Assembly (NCBI GenBank): GCA_947493695.1
Contig: CANLSF010000001.1
Coordinates: 434,001-498,000, forward strand
DNA length: 64,000 nt
Source: an uncultured Kiloniellaceae bacterium
Lineage (GTDB): Bacteria > Pseudomonadota > Alphaproteobacteria > Kiloniellales > Kiloniellaceae
Reading direction: 5' to 3'
The notes under the pieces were generated by a model that was given only the letters and a program-made list of their open reading frames with translations, was not told the origin of the DNA and did not search any database. Positions 12,577-22,854 of the stretch are shown here, in pieces; within the stretch, counting starts at the first letter, position 1, and each line of letters begins with the position of its first letter. A program made the position numbers and the translations under genes.

Positions 12577-12831
12577 AGAAAAGCGGAAAAACTGACCCTG
12601 CCCGCTGGGTCATTCCTGACGTACAAAATCGTTAAGAGCAGGTTACCCCGCCCCGAGCGCGCGTTTGGTATCATAGTCATCGGGGCGTTGCAAGACGAGT
12701 CGGAGGAAAGCGGCAACGCCTTTTATCAGGGGCCGGAGTCTCAGCCTCTGTAAGCGTCGCCCCCACACCTGAATTCATTGCTATAACGCAAAAACACTGT
12801 AAAAAATGACCCGACGCTGCGCTATCCGCCC

Positions 12832-15183
12832 CTAAAAGAAGCTGTATGGATCGATATCGATCTGCAAGCGCAGTCGGCTGGGCAACCGAACGCCTGCAGT
12901 CCATTCCTGAATTATCGCCTGAGGTGACAGGTCACGACGGGTTTTCAGCAGGAAACGGCGTCTGTGACGTCCGCGCAAAAGTGCCATGGGCGCAGGCGCT
13001 GGCCCTAGAATCTCAATTCCCTCATAACCTGGCGCCCGCTTCGCAAGGTTTCTGCAGAATCCGTCCGCATCCTCCTCTACCGGACTTGAAACGATCAGCG
13101 CCGCCAGACGACCGAAAGGTGGCAGATAAGAGCGTTGGCGCATCTCCGATTCCATTTCGAAGAAACTGTCCCGGTCGCCTGAACGCAGTGCCTGCATGAC
13201 CGGATGGTCCGGATCAGATGTCTGCAGCACCACCCGACCCGGTCGTCCGGCACGCCCTGCGCGGCCCGCAACCTGGTGCAAAAGCTGGTAACTGCGCTCG
13301 GAAGCCCTTAAGTCACCTCCGAAGAGCCCCAGATCCGCATCCACAACCCCGACCAGGGTGAGATCGGGAAAATGATGCCCTTTCGCGACGACCTGTGTCC
13401 CGATCAGGAGGTTTATCTCGCCATCCTGCACCGCCTTGATCATTTTGGCGGCCGCATTCGGACCTGTGAGGGTATCGCTGGCCATGACGGCGCGACGGGC
13501 ATCCGGAAAGAGTGCCGCAGCCTCTTCCGCAATACGTTCGACCCCCGGACCGCAGGCGGCGTAAGAATCGCTGTCACCGCATTCCGAACAGCTGTCTGGC
13601 CGCCGGGCACGATAGCCGCAGTGGTGACATTGCAAATCTCCACCCACTCCCTCCCCCTCAAACGAATGGTTCCGCCCGCGGTGCTCGACCAGCCAGGCCG
13701 TGCAGTGAGGACAGCGCAGGCGATGACCACAGGACCGGCAGAGCGTCAGGGGCGCATAGCCACGACGATTCAGGAACAGCATGGCCTGCTGCCCCTCCGC
13801 GAGCGTCTCCGTGATCGCAGCACGCAGTGATGGTGCCAGCCAGCTTTGCCCCAGCCCTTCGATCCTGGTTGGCTTGTCCTTGCGCAGATCGAGGAGGTCG
13901 ATGGAAGGCAGTTCAGCGCCACCATGCCGCCTGTGCAACTTCAGACAGCCATAGCGTCCGTTCTTGACGTTGGTCAGAGTCTCCAGCGACGGTGTCGCCG
14001 ACGCCAAAACGATTGGAAAACCGCCGAGTCGCGCCCGTACCACAGCCATATCCCGGGCGTGATAGCTGACGACATCTTCCTGCTTGAACGCGGATTCGTG
14101 CTCTTCATCAACGATGATCAGGCCGAGTTCGCCGTAAGGCAAAAACAAGGCTGAACGGGCACCAACGACAACCCGCGCCTCCCCCTCAGCCACTGCACGC
14201 CAGGTCGCGCGGCGCTGAGCAGGCGTTAAATCGGAATGCCACTGTGCCGGAGCCACGCCGAAGCGGCGGCGGAAACGCTCCAACCACTGCCCCGACAGCG
14301 CAATTTCAGGCAGAAGGACCATCGCCTGCCGACCAGCGGCAAGGCACTCCGCGACGGCTTCCAGATAGACCTCGGTCTTGCCCGAACCCGTCACCCCGTC
14401 CAGCAGGCTGACGGAAAAGGCTTCATCACGCACCAGGACCTTCAATCTCTCAACCGCATCGGCCTGATCGCCGAAAAATTCCGGAGGCTGCAACCTATGA
14501 TCTGGCGATTCAAAGCGCCTGGGCGACGAAACCTCGACCTGTTCCAGCAGACCCGCCTTGACCAGGCCCTTCACAACCGAGGCACCAACACCGCTCGCCA
14601 TAGAGAGATCAGCGGGTGAACGCGCCATGCCGTCTGCCGCCTCGGCGACGACACGGCGGCGGGCATCAGTCCATTTAAAGCCGTCCGGCGCGTCCTCGTT
14701 GTCTTTTGCTCTCTCGGAAAGGGCCTCTGCAAGGCGCACCGCGAGCACCGGTTTCGGTGCCTGAAGAGCATCGGGTACGGAAAGCGCCATCTTCAGCACA
14801 GCCCCCTGCGGCGCCATGGTGTAGTCTGCCACCCACTCGACGAACCGCCGCAACAGCGCCGTCATAGGCGGCACTGCACACTGCCGGATAATGGGCCTCA
14901 GACGATCCTCCTGGACGTCCGCATCCGACGCCTGCTCATTGTCCTTGGGCTCCGAATCCGCTGGATCCCAAACCACCCCGGTCACTTCGCGTTTACCCAG
15001 TGGAACCAGAACCACGTCACCAGGCTGAACACCCATGCCAGCCGGCACTTTATAGTCGTAGGGATGGTTCAAAGGCAGGGGCAGCAGAACAGCGACCCGA
15101 CTCGATGGCTCCAGCAATCCCGGCAGGATACCGCTTTGGCCGGTCGAAGCAGGCCGGGCAGAACTGGCATGGCGGTCGGGCAT
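12832..15183 (-). CDS. priA: Primosomal protein N' (replication restart helicase)
   Basis: DNA helicase that reloads the replisome at stalled forks. An N-terminal DNA-binding domain ([16 protein letters not shown], about 35-50) is followed by a helicase core with Walker [11 protein letters not shown] (about 262-271) and a DEEH box in [15 protein letters not shown]. Two zinc-binding sites are made of four CxxC pairs, CRSC, CPHC, CHHC and CSEC (about 480-545). Motifs V/VI include [19 protein letters not shown] and [13 protein letters not shown]. At 783 residues it is in the normal range. It precedes atpH by 255 bases, an order conserved in many Rhodospirillales. The divergent transaldolase gene starts 128 bases from it. 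Confidence 0.96.
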   Translation of the reverse strand: MPDRHASSARPASTGQSGILPGLLEPSSRVAVLLPLPLNHPYDYKVPAGMGVQPGDVVLVPLGKREVTGVVWDPADSEPKDNEQASDADVQEDRLRPIIRQCAVPPMTALLRRFVEWVADYTMAPQGAVLKMALSVPDALQAPKPVLAVRLAEALSERAKDNEDAPDGFKWTDARRRVVAEAADGMARSPADLSMASGVGASVVKGLVKAGLLEQVEVSSPRRFESPDHRLQPPEFFGDQADAVERLKVLVRDEAFSVSLLDGVTGSGKTEVYLEAVAECLAAGRQAMVLLPEIALSGQWLERFRRRFGVAPAQWHSDLTPAQRRATWRAVAEGEARVVVGARSALFLPYGELGLIIVDEEHESAFKQEDVVSYHARDMAVVRARLGGFPIVLASATPSLETLTNVKNGRYGCLKLHRRHGGAELPSIDLLDLRKDKPTRIEGLGQSWLAPSLRAAITETLAEGQQAMLFLNRRGYAPLTLCRSCGHRLRCPHCTAWLVEHRGRNHSFEGEGVGGDLQCHHCGYRARRPDSCSECGDSDSYAACGPGVERIAEEAAALFPDARRAVMASDTLTGPNAAAKMIKAVQDGEINLLIGTQVVAKGHHFPDLTLVGVVDADLGLFGGDLRASERSYQLLHQVAGRAGRAGRPGRVVLQTSDPDHPVMQALRSGDRDSFFEMESEMRQRSYLPPFGRLAALIVSSPVEEDADGFCRNLAKRAPGYEGIEILGPAPAPMALLRGRHRRRFLLKTRRDLSPQAIIQEWTAGVRLPSRLRLQIDIDPYSFF

Positions 15184-15310
15184 GGGCTACACTCTGGACG
15201 TACCGCTCGTAAGCGGTTATCACGCGATGGAAGACAACAATTTTGCGCGTCGACGAAGCCATGACAAGCTCCCTCGCCGCGTATCTATACAGAAAGGTGC
15301 GCAGAGGAGC

Positions 15311-15967
15311 ATGAAGTTCTTCATTGATACGGCAGACGTCGCGGAAATCCGCGAACTTGCAGCGACTGGCCTGGTCGACGGGATCACAACCAATCCCTCG
15401 TTGGTCGCCAAGACCGGCCGCGATTTCCTCGAAGTCGTAGCGGAAATCTGCGACATCGTCCCGGGACCTGTGAGCGCCGAAGTGACCGCCACTGATCACG
15501 AGACCATGCTGATCGAAGGCCGGAAGTTGGCAGCCATCGCCTCAAACGTGGCGGTTAAGGTGCCTTTGACGCCCGACGGGCTCAAAACCTGCAAAGTCCT
15601 CTCGGATGCCGGAACCGAGGTCAATGTGACGCTGTGTTTTTCCGCGGCACAGGCATTGCTGGCGGCAAAAGCCGGCGCAACCTACATCTCGCCCTTCGTC
15701 GGTCGTCTTGATGACATCGGCATCGACGGGTTGGAGCTGATCTCGGATATCGTCGAGATCTACGATGCCTACCCTACAATTGACACGCAGGTACTGGTTG
15801 CCTCCGTGCGCGGACCGGCCCATGTGATCGAAGCCGCCAAGATGGGCGCGCATGTTGCGACCATCCCGCCCGGCGTATTGAAAGCCATGTTCAACCACCC
15901 ACTAACGGACAAAGGCCTTTCTGCCTTCCTGTCAGACTGGGCCAAGACCGGTCAGTCGATTCTGTGA
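15311..15967 (+). CDS. fsa: Transaldolase-like / fructose-6-phosphate aldolase, small type
   Basis: Class I Schiff-base aldolase of about 218 residues, the short transaldolase/FSA subfamily, acting on C6/C7 sugar phosphates. It starts [17 protein letters not shown]. The Schiff-base lysine is in [14 protein letters not shown] (about residue 84), and [16 protein letters not shown] and [15 protein letters not shown] are standard blocks. An upstream in-frame start at 15182 is rejected because ATG 15311 has a GAGGAG ribosome-binding site and gives the family N-terminus. Between priA and the DUF484 gene this is conserved synteny. Sequence alone does not separate transaldolase from FSA activity. Confidence 0.92.
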   Translation: MKFFIDTADVAEIRELAATGLVDGITTNPSLVAKTGRDFLEVVAEICDIVPGPVSAEVTATDHETMLIEGRKLAAIASNVAVKVPLTPDGLKTCKVLSDAGTEVNVTLCFSAAQALLAAKAGATYISPFVGRLDDIGIDGLELISDIVEIYDAYPTIDTQVLVASVRGPAHVIEAAKMGAHVATIPPGVLKAMFNHPLTDKGLSAFLSDWAKTGQSIL

Positions 15968-16078
15968 TAGGATAGGCTTCGGCCATTCAGCCGGTTATGG
16001 CGGGTGACGACAAAGGAACTCGCCAATACCGCTGGTTCAGGATGCCGACAGATTCGAAAGAGGACAAAGCAGAGCGAG

Positions 16079-16867
16079 ATGACCGGAAACCCGAGCGACG
16101 CAGCCCCGGAAAAGGGTGATGAGGAGAAGGCCGCCTCGGAGAAAAAAAACTCCGGGAAAACGGCATCGCAAAAGTCTGCGCAAACCGCCCCCCTGACGGC
16201 AGCGCGGGTAGCGGAGTATCTGCGTCGTCATCCGGACTTTCTCGCCCGCAACCCGGCTTTGCTTGAAAAAATCAAGGTGCCCGGGCGCGATCAGGGCGAC
16301 GGCGTTGTCGACCTGCAGCGCTTTATGGTTGAGCGCCTGCGCAGCGAGCTTGCCGATCTGACGGCGACACGAGACGAACTGCTTGTGAATGTTCGCAATA
16401 ACATGGCGACGCAGAACCGCACTCATGAGGCAATCATTTCGCTTCTGGCAGCACGTAGCTTTGAACATTTCGTCGAAACCGTCACCACAGACCTAGCCAT
16501 CGTTCTGGACCTAGATGTGGTTGCGCTGGCCGTCGAGCAATCCGACGTCGAAGGACAAAGCCAACCACCCGCGGGCGTGCGTTGCCTGCAAACCGGCACG
16601 GTCAATGAAGTGCTCGGTCCCACACAAAATATCCTGCTGCGCAACGATATTGACGGTGATCCCCTGATTTTCGGCGCCGGTGCAGGGCTGGTGCGATCCG
16701 ATGCTCTGATCCGGCTCGACATCAGTTCCGAAGCCCCACCTGCCCTGCTTGCCCTGGGATCGCGGCAATCTGATCAGTTCGATCCGGGCCAGGGAACCGA
16801 ACTCCTGCGCTTTCTCGCCCAGGTGATCGAGCATACCTTCAGGGCATGGCTGAGCCTGCCGGAGTAA
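16079..16867 (+). CDS. DUF484 family protein
   Basis: A GAF-like protein of unknown function that is very commonly encoded next to xerC in proteobacteria. A charged, low-complexity N-terminus (residues 1-40) leads into the hallmark VAEYLRRHPDFLARNPALLE (about 43-62), a short coiled coil (VDLQRFMVERLRSELADL), and a GAF-like C-terminal domain ending ELLRFLAQVIEHTFRAWL. I chose ATG 16079. A GTG at 16004 would add 25 residues but has no ribosome-binding site. The 3' end overlaps xerC by 22 bases, which implies co-translation. Confidence 0.88.
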   Translation: MTGNPSDAAPEKGDEEKAASEKKNSGKTASQKSAQTAPLTAARVAEYLRRHPDFLARNPALLEKIKVPGRDQGDGVVDLQRFMVERLRSELADLTATRDELLVNVRNNMATQNRTHEAIISLLAARSFEHFVETVTTDLAIVLDLDVVALAVEQSDVEGQSQPPAGVRCLQTGTVNEVLGPTQNILLRNDIDGDPLIFGAGAGLVRSDALIRLDISSEAPPALLALGSRQSDQFDPGQGTELLRFLAQVIEHTFRAWLSLPE

Positions 16868-17877
16868 CCGGCGCGAGAGCCGGAAAAACCGATCCCTCCC
16901 TGGAGCAGTACGCCCTTTTGCGGGCGCAGGCATCGCCACTCGATGTCAAAGCGGACCTGCGGGCGGCTTATGACTCCTGGCTCGCGTTCTTAAGTCAGGA
17001 GAAACGCTTCTCCGCCCATACGGTCAGTGCCTATGCTGCGGATCTTGCGCATTTTCTGAACTTCCAGGCCGCCCATCACGGCGAACTGCCGAACCTGCGC
17101 CGCATGACAGATCTGGCCACTGCCGATTTTCGGGCCTGGCTGGCCCAACGAGCAGGCGGAGGTATCAAGCAATCCTCTAACGCGCGCGCCGTCTCCGTGA
17201 TCCGCAGTTTCTTCCGCTGGTTGACGAAAGAAGGTCTGGCTGAGAACACCGCGGCAACTCTCCTCCGTCGGCCTAAGGTTCCAAAATCCATCCCTAAGGC
17301 CCTGAGCGCGAGTGAAGCCCAGGATACACTGGACACCATCGGCGAACTCTCCGACGAACCTTGGGTCGCCCGCCGGGATATTGCATTGCTTTTGCTGCTT
17401 TATGGCTGCGGGCTGCGGATCGGAGAAGCACTAAGCCTAACCCATGACAATGCGCCAACGATGGGTCAGGACAGCATGGTCATCACCGGAAAGGGCAACA
17501 AGCAGCGTATGGTGCCGCTCTTACCGATCGTGACTGAAGCGATAACCGATTATCTTCGCAGCTGCCCCTTCGAACTGAATGCCAGTGACGCACTCTTTCG
17601 CGGGGTTCGGGGCGGGCCCATGAGCGCCCGTGCCATACAAAAGCGTATCCAGTCCCTGCGCGGCCTGCTTGGCCTGCCGAGCACCGCCACGCCCCATGCC
17701 TTGCGTCACAGCTTCGCCACTCATCTGCTGGCCGGTGGTGGTGATCTGCGGGCAATCCAGGAACTGCTGGGGCATGCCTCTTTGTCGACCACCCAGCGCT
17801 ACACTGATGTAGACGTGGAGAGTCTGCTGGCAACCTACGACCAGGCCCATCCGAGGGCGCGTAAAAAACCGGCATAA
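16846..17877 (+). CDS. xerC: Tyrosine recombinase XerC
   Basis: Site-specific recombinase that resolves chromosome dimers at dif together with XerD. The N-terminal SAM-like domain (YDSWLAFLSQEKRFSAHTVSAY) spans about residues 45-130. The catalytic domain carries the Arg in LYGCGLRIGEAL, HALRHSFATHLL (His-x-x-Arg), LGHASLSTTQRYTDVD (His and the nucleophilic Tyr). At 343 residues it is slightly longer than typical because of about 35 extra N-terminal residues. It overlaps the DUF484 gene. Its position by DUF484 favours XerC over XerD. Confidence 0.94.
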   Translation: MAEPAGVTGARAGKTDPSLEQYALLRAQASPLDVKADLRAAYDSWLAFLSQEKRFSAHTVSAYAADLAHFLNFQAAHHGELPNLRRMTDLATADFRAWLAQRAGGGIKQSSNARAVSVIRSFFRWLTKEGLAENTAATLLRRPKVPKSIPKALSASEAQDTLDTIGELSDEPWVARRDIALLLLLYGCGLRIGEALSLTHDNAPTMGQDSMVITGKGNKQRMVPLLPIVTEAITDYLRSCPFELNASDALFRGVRGGPMSARAIQKRIQSLRGLLGLPSTATPHALRHSFATHLLAGGGDLRAIQELLGHASLSTTQRYTDVDVESLLATYDQAHPRARKKPA

Positions 17878-17886
17878 TAGGTCTCG

Positions 17887-19101
17887 TCAGTTGGGGCGCG
17901 CAGCCACCCCTCTCGTCAGTCGGAACAAAACCACGGGCCCCAGTGCAGCACCCAGCCCGAGAAGTCCGAAAGCCAAACCCCAGGCAAGGATCTCACCCGT
18001 TCCACCTGCCAGATCAAGCACAACGCCGAAAGCCAGAGGGGCAATAGCGCCGACGCCAAAGCCCAGCAGCGACTGCAGAGCCATAGTCGCGCCTTTGCGT
18101 GATGGCTCGGCATTCTGGACCACTCCTGTCGTCAGAGATGCGGATTCGCCAGTCACCGTCAGGCCGTAAAGCCCGGATAGCACCGCGACGAACGCAAAGG
18201 GCAGTGCCGCCGTAAAGCCGATCGTGCAGGCCAGCGCGGCAGAGGTCAGCATGATGATAGTGATCACCCGTTGGCGGCCAAATCGCAACGACAGTTCATT
18301 GCCGATAACACTCGCCGGAAGCCCAAGCAGCAAGACCACTGTTGCAACCTGGGTCGCCGTCAGTCCCCAGGTTTGATCCGGCTGTAGCGAGATCGAGAAG
18401 GCCAGGAACACAACAATCCAGTTCCGAAAACCAAAGAGTTCCCAGATGTGCGCGGTGTAACCGAGCACATATCCGAATGCTGGGCGGTTTCGGATCACCG
18501 GACGCACATCCAGTATGTCCGTCAGATTCTGTTGTCCACGGGGCTGCATCGAGGGGCCGACAGTCAGAACCACGAGCAGAAAAGCAATCACGCTCCCGAT
18601 CGCGGCCACCCCGAAGGCCCAGGACCAGCCAGCCAGAAGAGTGACCTCTCCGGCGAGGAGAACGGACAAGCTGTTTCCAATGGCAAAATGCGCCGTGTAG
18701 AGGGAAATCGCCCGGCTCTGGATCTTACCGGAAATGCGATCGGTCAGAATTTTCAGCCCGACCATGTAAGTCCCGGCCAAACCCACACCCGCCAAAGCAC
18801 GGAAAGCCATTGCGGTCCAGAAACCTTCTGCCCATAGCGCGAACGCCAGAGCCGAGACCGCGCTCAATGCCGTCGACCAGAGGTAGATCGCTCGGGCGTC
18901 TTCGCGGTCAGTCAGGCTGACCAGGATCGGCACGGCCGCGGCGTAACCAGCATAGTAAACACCGCTGATCCACCCGGCTTCAGTATTGCTGAGTGCCCAT
19001 TCAATCTGAAAAGTCGGGATCAGGGCCGGAAAGGTCGCGTTGCCCATCATGACAAGCACGAGCGAGATCACGAAAACCGCAATCAGTCGAACAGGGTTCA
19101 T
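17887..19101 (-). CDS. MFS transporter
   Basis: Inner-membrane transporter of 404 residues with 12 predicted hydrophobic segments arranged as two six-helix halves, divided by a basic loop near residue 190 (VGPSMQPRGQQNLTD). The loop between helices 2 and 3 carries the LTDREDARAIYLWS motif, a relaxed form of the MFS A motif. The first helix holds the short MGNATFPALIPTFQ segment. The substrate cannot be read from the sequence. It converges on xerC with a 9-base gap and is followed by lpd, with no evidence of a shared role. Confidence 0.85.
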   Translation of the reverse strand: MNPVRLIAVFVISLVLVMMGNATFPALIPTFQIEWALSNTEAGWISGVYYAGYAAAVPILVSLTDREDARAIYLWSTALSAVSALAFALWAEGFWTAMAFRALAGVGLAGTYMVGLKILTDRISGKIQSRAISLYTAHFAIGNSLSVLLAGEVTLLAGWSWAFGVAAIGSVIAFLLVVLTVGPSMQPRGQQNLTDILDVRPVIRNRPAFGYVLGYTAHIWELFGFRNWIVVFLAFSISLQPDQTWGLTATQVATVVLLLGLPASVIGNELSLRFGRQRVITIIMLTSAALACTIGFTAALPFAFVAVLSGLYGLTVTGESASLTTGVVQNAEPSRKGATMALQSLLGFGVGAIAPLAFGVVLDLAGGTGEILAWGLAFGLLGLGAALGPVVLFRLTRGVAARPN

Positions 19102-19185
19102 AGAGTGTCAATCAAGCTGCGCCACCCCTGGTACATCAGGTCCAACGATCTGATTTACGGTCGGGCAAACGCAACCGAGTTCAGA

Positions 19186-20595
19186 TCACATGTGGATAGC
19201 GCGGCCATCCACTGCCAAAGCTGCTTCCTTGACGGCCTCACCCATCCCCGGGTGCGAATGGCAGGTTCGGGCAATGTCTTCAGCAGAAGCGCCGAACTCC
19301 ATCGCAATAACTGCTTCGGCAAGCAGATCGCCGGCAAGAGGACCAAGAATGTGCACACCGAGAACCCGGTCCGTGACCTTATCGGCCAGAATCTTGACCA
19401 GACCGTCTGTATCGCCAATGGCCTGCGCCCGGCTGTTTGCCGTGAAGGGGAATTTACCAACCCGGTAATCCACACCCTCTTCCTTCAGCTGCTCCTCGGT
19501 TTTGCCGACCGTTGCAACTTCGGGCCAGGTGTAAACAACGCCCGGAACGAGATTGTAATCGATGTGTCCGCTCTGCCCGGCCATCATCTCAACGCAGATT
19601 GTGCCTTCTTCCTCGGCCTTATGCGCCAGCATCGGGCCTGGAACACAGTCACCAATCGCGTAGATGCCCGGCACGTTGGTCTCAAAGGATCCGTTCACTT
19701 GAATGATACCGCGGTTGTCCTTGGTGACACCCAGCTCTTCCAGACCCAGACCATCCGTGTAAGGCCGCCGGCCAATTGACACCAGGACAACATCCGCTTT
19801 GATCTCCTCCGCATCGCCACCCTTTGCGGGCTCGACACTTAAGGTTACGGAGGTTTTGGTTTTCTTCGCGCCAGTGACCTTCTTGCCGAGCTTGAATTTC
19901 AAACCCTGCTTGGTAAGGACTCGCTGCGTCTGCTTGGCGATATCGCCGTCCATTCCCGGCAGGATACGATCAAGGAATTCGACTACGGTCACCTCTGCCC
20001 CCAGGCGAGACCAGACCGATCCCAGTTCCAGGCCGATAACCCCGGCACCGACAACCACCATGGACTTCGGCACCTTACCCAGCTCCAGGGCGCCGGTCGA
20101 AGTCACGATCTGCTTTTCATCGATATCAAGCCCGGGCAATGGTGTGCTCTCAGAGCCGGTCGCGATCAGGATCTTCTTCGCCTTCAAAGTCTCGTTGCCA
20201 CCATCCGTCAACTTGACGGCGACTTCTCCGACCTTGGGAATCGATCCTTCGCCTTTAACGTAAGTAATCTTGTTTTTCTTAAAGAGAAACTCGATGCCGC
20301 CGGTCAGGCCGGTAACCACCTTATCCTTGCGGCCCATCATAGTCTTGAGATCAAGTTCGACCTTAGCCAGCTTCACACCATGGGCGGCAAAGTGCTTATT
20401 CGCATCGGCAAACTTCTCGGAAGACTGCAACAAAGCCTTCGAAGGAATGCAACCGACGTTCAAGCAGGTCCCGCCGAGCGCGCCGCGCTTTTCAACACAG
20501 GCCGTCTTCATCCCGAGCTGCGCCGCACGGATCGCCGCGACATATCCACCTGGACCGCCACCGATGACGACAAGATCGTATTCCTGATCACTCAT
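19186..20595 (-). CDS. lpdA: Dihydrolipoamide dehydrogenase (E3)
   Basis: FAD-dependent E3 that reoxidises dihydrolipoyl groups, here most likely of the 2-oxoglutarate dehydrogenase complex encoded just upstream. The FAD fold [10 protein letters not shown] is at about 12-21, the redox disulfide in [16 protein letters not shown] (Cys about 44 and 49), the NAD fold in [13 protein letters not shown], and the dimer-interface His-Glu site in [15 protein letters not shown] near the C-terminus. Length 469 is standard. It ends the mdh-suc-lpd cluster. Confidence 0.97.
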   Translation of the reverse strand: MSDQEYDLVVIGGGPGGYVAAIRAAQLGMKTACVEKRGALGGTCLNVGCIPSKALLQSSEKFADANKHFAAHGVKLAKVELDLKTMMGRKDKVVTGLTGGIEFLFKKNKITYVKGEGSIPKVGEVAVKLTDGGNETLKAKKILIATGSESTPLPGLDIDEKQIVTSTGALELGKVPKSMVVVGAGVIGLELGSVWSRLGAEVTVVEFLDRILPGMDGDIAKQTQRVLTKQGLKFKLGKKVTGAKKTKTSVTLSVEPAKGGDAEEIKADVVLVSIGRRPYTDGLGLEELGVTKDNRGIIQVNGSFETNVPGIYAIGDCVPGPMLAHKAEEEGTICVEMMAGQSGHIDYNLVPGVVYTWPEVATVGKTEEQLKEEGVDYRVGKFPFTANSRAQAIGDTDGLVKILADKVTDRVLGVHILGPLAGDLLAEAVIAMEFGASAEDIARTCHSHPGMGEAVKEAALAVDGRAIHM

Positions 20596-20623
20596 GACTT
20601 TTGGCTTCCTCTCAGCAACGCGT

Positions 20624-20995
20624 TCAGTCTTCCGATTCCGAACCTACAGGTTCCGGATCCGGTGCAATATCTTCTTTGGGCGCCTTACCCGCAGGCAATT
20701 CGACCAGGAATCCACCGCCGTCGATATTGGCAAGCGGACGTGTCTTCACAACAAGACCTCTTTTCATCAGATCAACCAGGTGGCGTCCAACCGGCCCGAA
20801 GAGCGTCGCGCCGCTGTTTTCACTCGCGGGCTCCAACCCGATCCGTACAGATCTTGCGTCGTCGCGAAAGCGTTGACGCTCCACCATCCTGTCAATCGAG
20901 GCAATACTATGGGGCAGGTCCAGACCACGCAGGTCCAACTCGTACTCCGCGTCTCCATTGACGTCCAAAAAGCGGTTTAGCTTTCTCAGATCCAT
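20624..20995 (-). CDS. Unknown 123-aa protein between sucB and lpd
   Basis: I do not recognise this protein. It begins [20 protein letters not shown], continues with an amphipathic segment ([20 protein letters not shown]) and a glycine-containing beta-like part ([20 protein letters not shown]), and ends with an acidic Pro/Glu/Asp tail. There is no signal peptide, membrane segment, Cys or lipoyl motif. Spacing is 54 bases from sucB and 28 bases to lpd, with the same strand throughout, so it is almost certainly co-transcribed with the 2-oxoglutarate dehydrogenase genes. It could be a small complex-associated or assembly protein, but that is inference from position only. Confidence 0.65.
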   Translation of the reverse strand: MDLRKLNRFLDVNGDAEYELDLRGLDLPHSIASIDRMVERQRFRDDARSVRIGLEPASENSGATLFGPVGRHLVDLMKRGLVVKTRPLANIDGGGFLVELPAGKAPKEDIAPDPEPVGSESED

Positions 20996-21049
20996 CGCCG
21001 TTGGCCTAATCTTTGATCCGCAATCGTTTCACTCACTGCAGCAAAGACG

Positions 21050-22744
21050 CTACATATCCAACAGAAGGCGTTGCGGATCCTCGATGGCTTCCTTGACCTT
21101 CACCAGGAAAGTCACGGCTTCACGGCCATCAATGATGCGATGATCGTAGCTGAGCGCCAGATACATCATCGGTCGGATCTCCACCTGGCCATTCACGGCC
21201 ATCGGGCGTTCCTGAATTTTGTGCAGACCGAGGATGGCCGACTGCGGCATGTTCAGGATCGGCGTCGACATCATGGAACCAAACACACCGCCATTGGTGA
21301 TCGTGAAGGTTCCGCCGCTCATTTCGTCCATAGACAGCTTGCCGTCCCGGCCTTTCTTGGCCAGTTCACCGAGGCTCTTCTCGATATCCGCGAAGGACTT
21401 CTGGTCGCAATCCCGCATGACCGGAACCATCAGACCGTTCGGTGTCGAGACCGCCATGCCAACATCATAGAAATGATTGTAGACGATTTCCTCGCCGTCG
21501 ATCCGTGCGTTTACGGCAGGCAAAGCCTGCAATCCGGCGACAACGGCTTTGGTGAAGAAGGATGAGAAGCCAAGCTTCACACCGTGCTTCTTCTCAAAAC
21601 CTTCCTTGTACTGGGCACGCAGAGCCATCACGGCGCCCATATCGACCTCATTGAAGGTCGTGAGCATTGCCGCAGTGTTCTGGGCATCCTTCAAGCGACG
21701 CGCAATGGTCTTGCGCAGCTTGGTCATTTTCACCCGCTCCTCGCGCGGGGCAGAAGCGGCAGCAGGGGCGCTCGCCAGTGCCGCCGCGGCAGCCACAGGC
21801 GCTGGAGCCGCAGGAGGATTTGCAATAAACCCAAGCACATCGTCCTTTGTGATCCGGCCGTCTTTACCCGTTCCCTTGATCAGCGACGGGTTAAGCTGCT
21901 TTTCCTCAATCAACTTGCGGACAGCCGGGGACAATGTCATCGCGGCAGAGGGGGTGTTTGCATTCAGGAATGCCACCATGTCGGCTTTGCTGATCCCACC
22001 GCCTGCACCACTGCGCGGAGCGGAACTGGGGTCGAGCGCCGAAGCAGTTGCATTAGAGGGGCCCGCAGCCGCCGGGGCAGCGGCAGGCGTACTCACTGCC
22101 GGGCTCGCTGGCGCAGCCGCAGGAGCCGAGGCGGCAGCACTACCTGCAGCACCGGAAGTCACGACAGCAAGGACCGCGGCGACACCAACAGTCGCGCCCT
22201 CTTCGGCAACAATAGACGTCAGGGTACCGTTGGTGGGTGAATTGACTTCCAGGGTAACCTTGTCGGTTTCAAGCTCGACCAGGGCTTCATCTGCGGCAAC
22301 CGGGTCGCCGACCTTTTTCATCCACTGAGCGATCGTCGCTTCACTGACCGATTCACCGAGCGTAGGCACGACTACATCGACGGCTTCTCCGCCATTTACC
22401 ACGCCACTCGCGGGTGCAGCGGGCGCAACCGGAGCAGCAGATACCTCTGCGGGCACCGATGCGGCAGGCTCAGCTTTTGCAGCGGGCGCTGCAGCAACGG
22501 CGCCATCACCTTCCCCAATCCGTCCAAGCAGCGCACCGACTTCGACGTTTTCGCCTTCAGCGACAAGAATGTCAGCGAGCACTCCAGCTTCCGACGCATT
22601 GACTTCAAGAGTCACTTTGTCCGTCTCAAGCTCAACAACCGCTTCGTCCATCGCAACTGCTTCGCCAGGCTTCTTGAGCCATTGCGCGACCGTGGCCTCG
22701 CTTACCGACTCGCCAAGAGTCGGAACAACAATATCCGTCGGCAT
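21050..22744 (-). CDS. sucB: Dihydrolipoyllysine succinyltransferase (E2 of 2-oxoglutarate dehydrogenase), two lipoyl domains
   Basis: E2 core that transfers succinyl groups to CoA. It has two near-identical lipoyl domains: residues 1-78 and about 124-200, each with [12 protein letters not shown] and the lipoylated Lys in [11 protein letters not shown]. Long Ala/Pro-rich linkers separate them. A peripheral-subunit-binding domain follows ([14 protein letters not shown], about 270-305), then the catalytic domain from about 335 with the active site [13 protein letters not shown]. At 564 residues it is longer than the usual one-lipoyl SucB of about 400. It lies 110 bases downstream of sucA, with a strong hairpin between them. 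Confidence 0.96.
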   Translation of the reverse strand: MPTDIVVPTLGESVSEATVAQWLKKPGEAVAMDEAVVELETDKVTLEVNASEAGVLADILVAEGENVEVGALLGRIGEGDGAVAAAPAAKAEPAASVPAEVSAAPVAPAAPASGVVNGGEAVDVVVPTLGESVSEATIAQWMKKVGDPVAADEALVELETDKVTLEVNSPTNGTLTSIVAEEGATVGVAAVLAVVTSGAAGSAAASAPAAAPASPAVSTPAAAPAAAGPSNATASALDPSSAPRSGAGGGISKADMVAFLNANTPSAAMTLSPAVRKLIEEKQLNPSLIKGTGKDGRITKDDVLGFIANPPAAPAPVAAAAALASAPAAASAPREERVKMTKLRKTIARRLKDAQNTAAMLTTFNEVDMGAVMALRAQYKEGFEKKHGVKLGFSSFFTKAVVAGLQALPAVNARIDGEEIVYNHFYDVGMAVSTPNGLMVPVMRDCDQKSFADIEKSLGELAKKGRDGKLSMDEMSGGTFTITNGGVFGSMMSTPILNMPQSAILGLHKIQERPMAVNGQVEIRPMMYLALSYDHRIIDGREAVTFLVKVKEAIEDPQRLLLDM

Positions 22745-22814
22745 TGTCTGTCAATCACCCCATGTTACCGGGCGCCCTTTTGCTTACCCGAATGTCTCGT
22801 GTTCCAAGTGGGTA

Positions 22815-22848
22815 GCGGAGCGGTCATGTCGAGGCATTTCCGCTCCGC
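22815..22848 (-). promoter_or_regulatory. Stem-loop between sucA and sucB
   Basis: Bases 22815-22823 (GCGGAGCGG) and 22840-22848 (CCGCTCCGC) form a perfect 9-bp stem with a 16-base loop, just after the sucA stop on the minus strand. No T run follows, so it is more likely an mRNA-stabilising or processing element, or a weak attenuator, than a full terminator. Confidence 0.5.
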
Positions 22849-22854
22849 CGCCAA

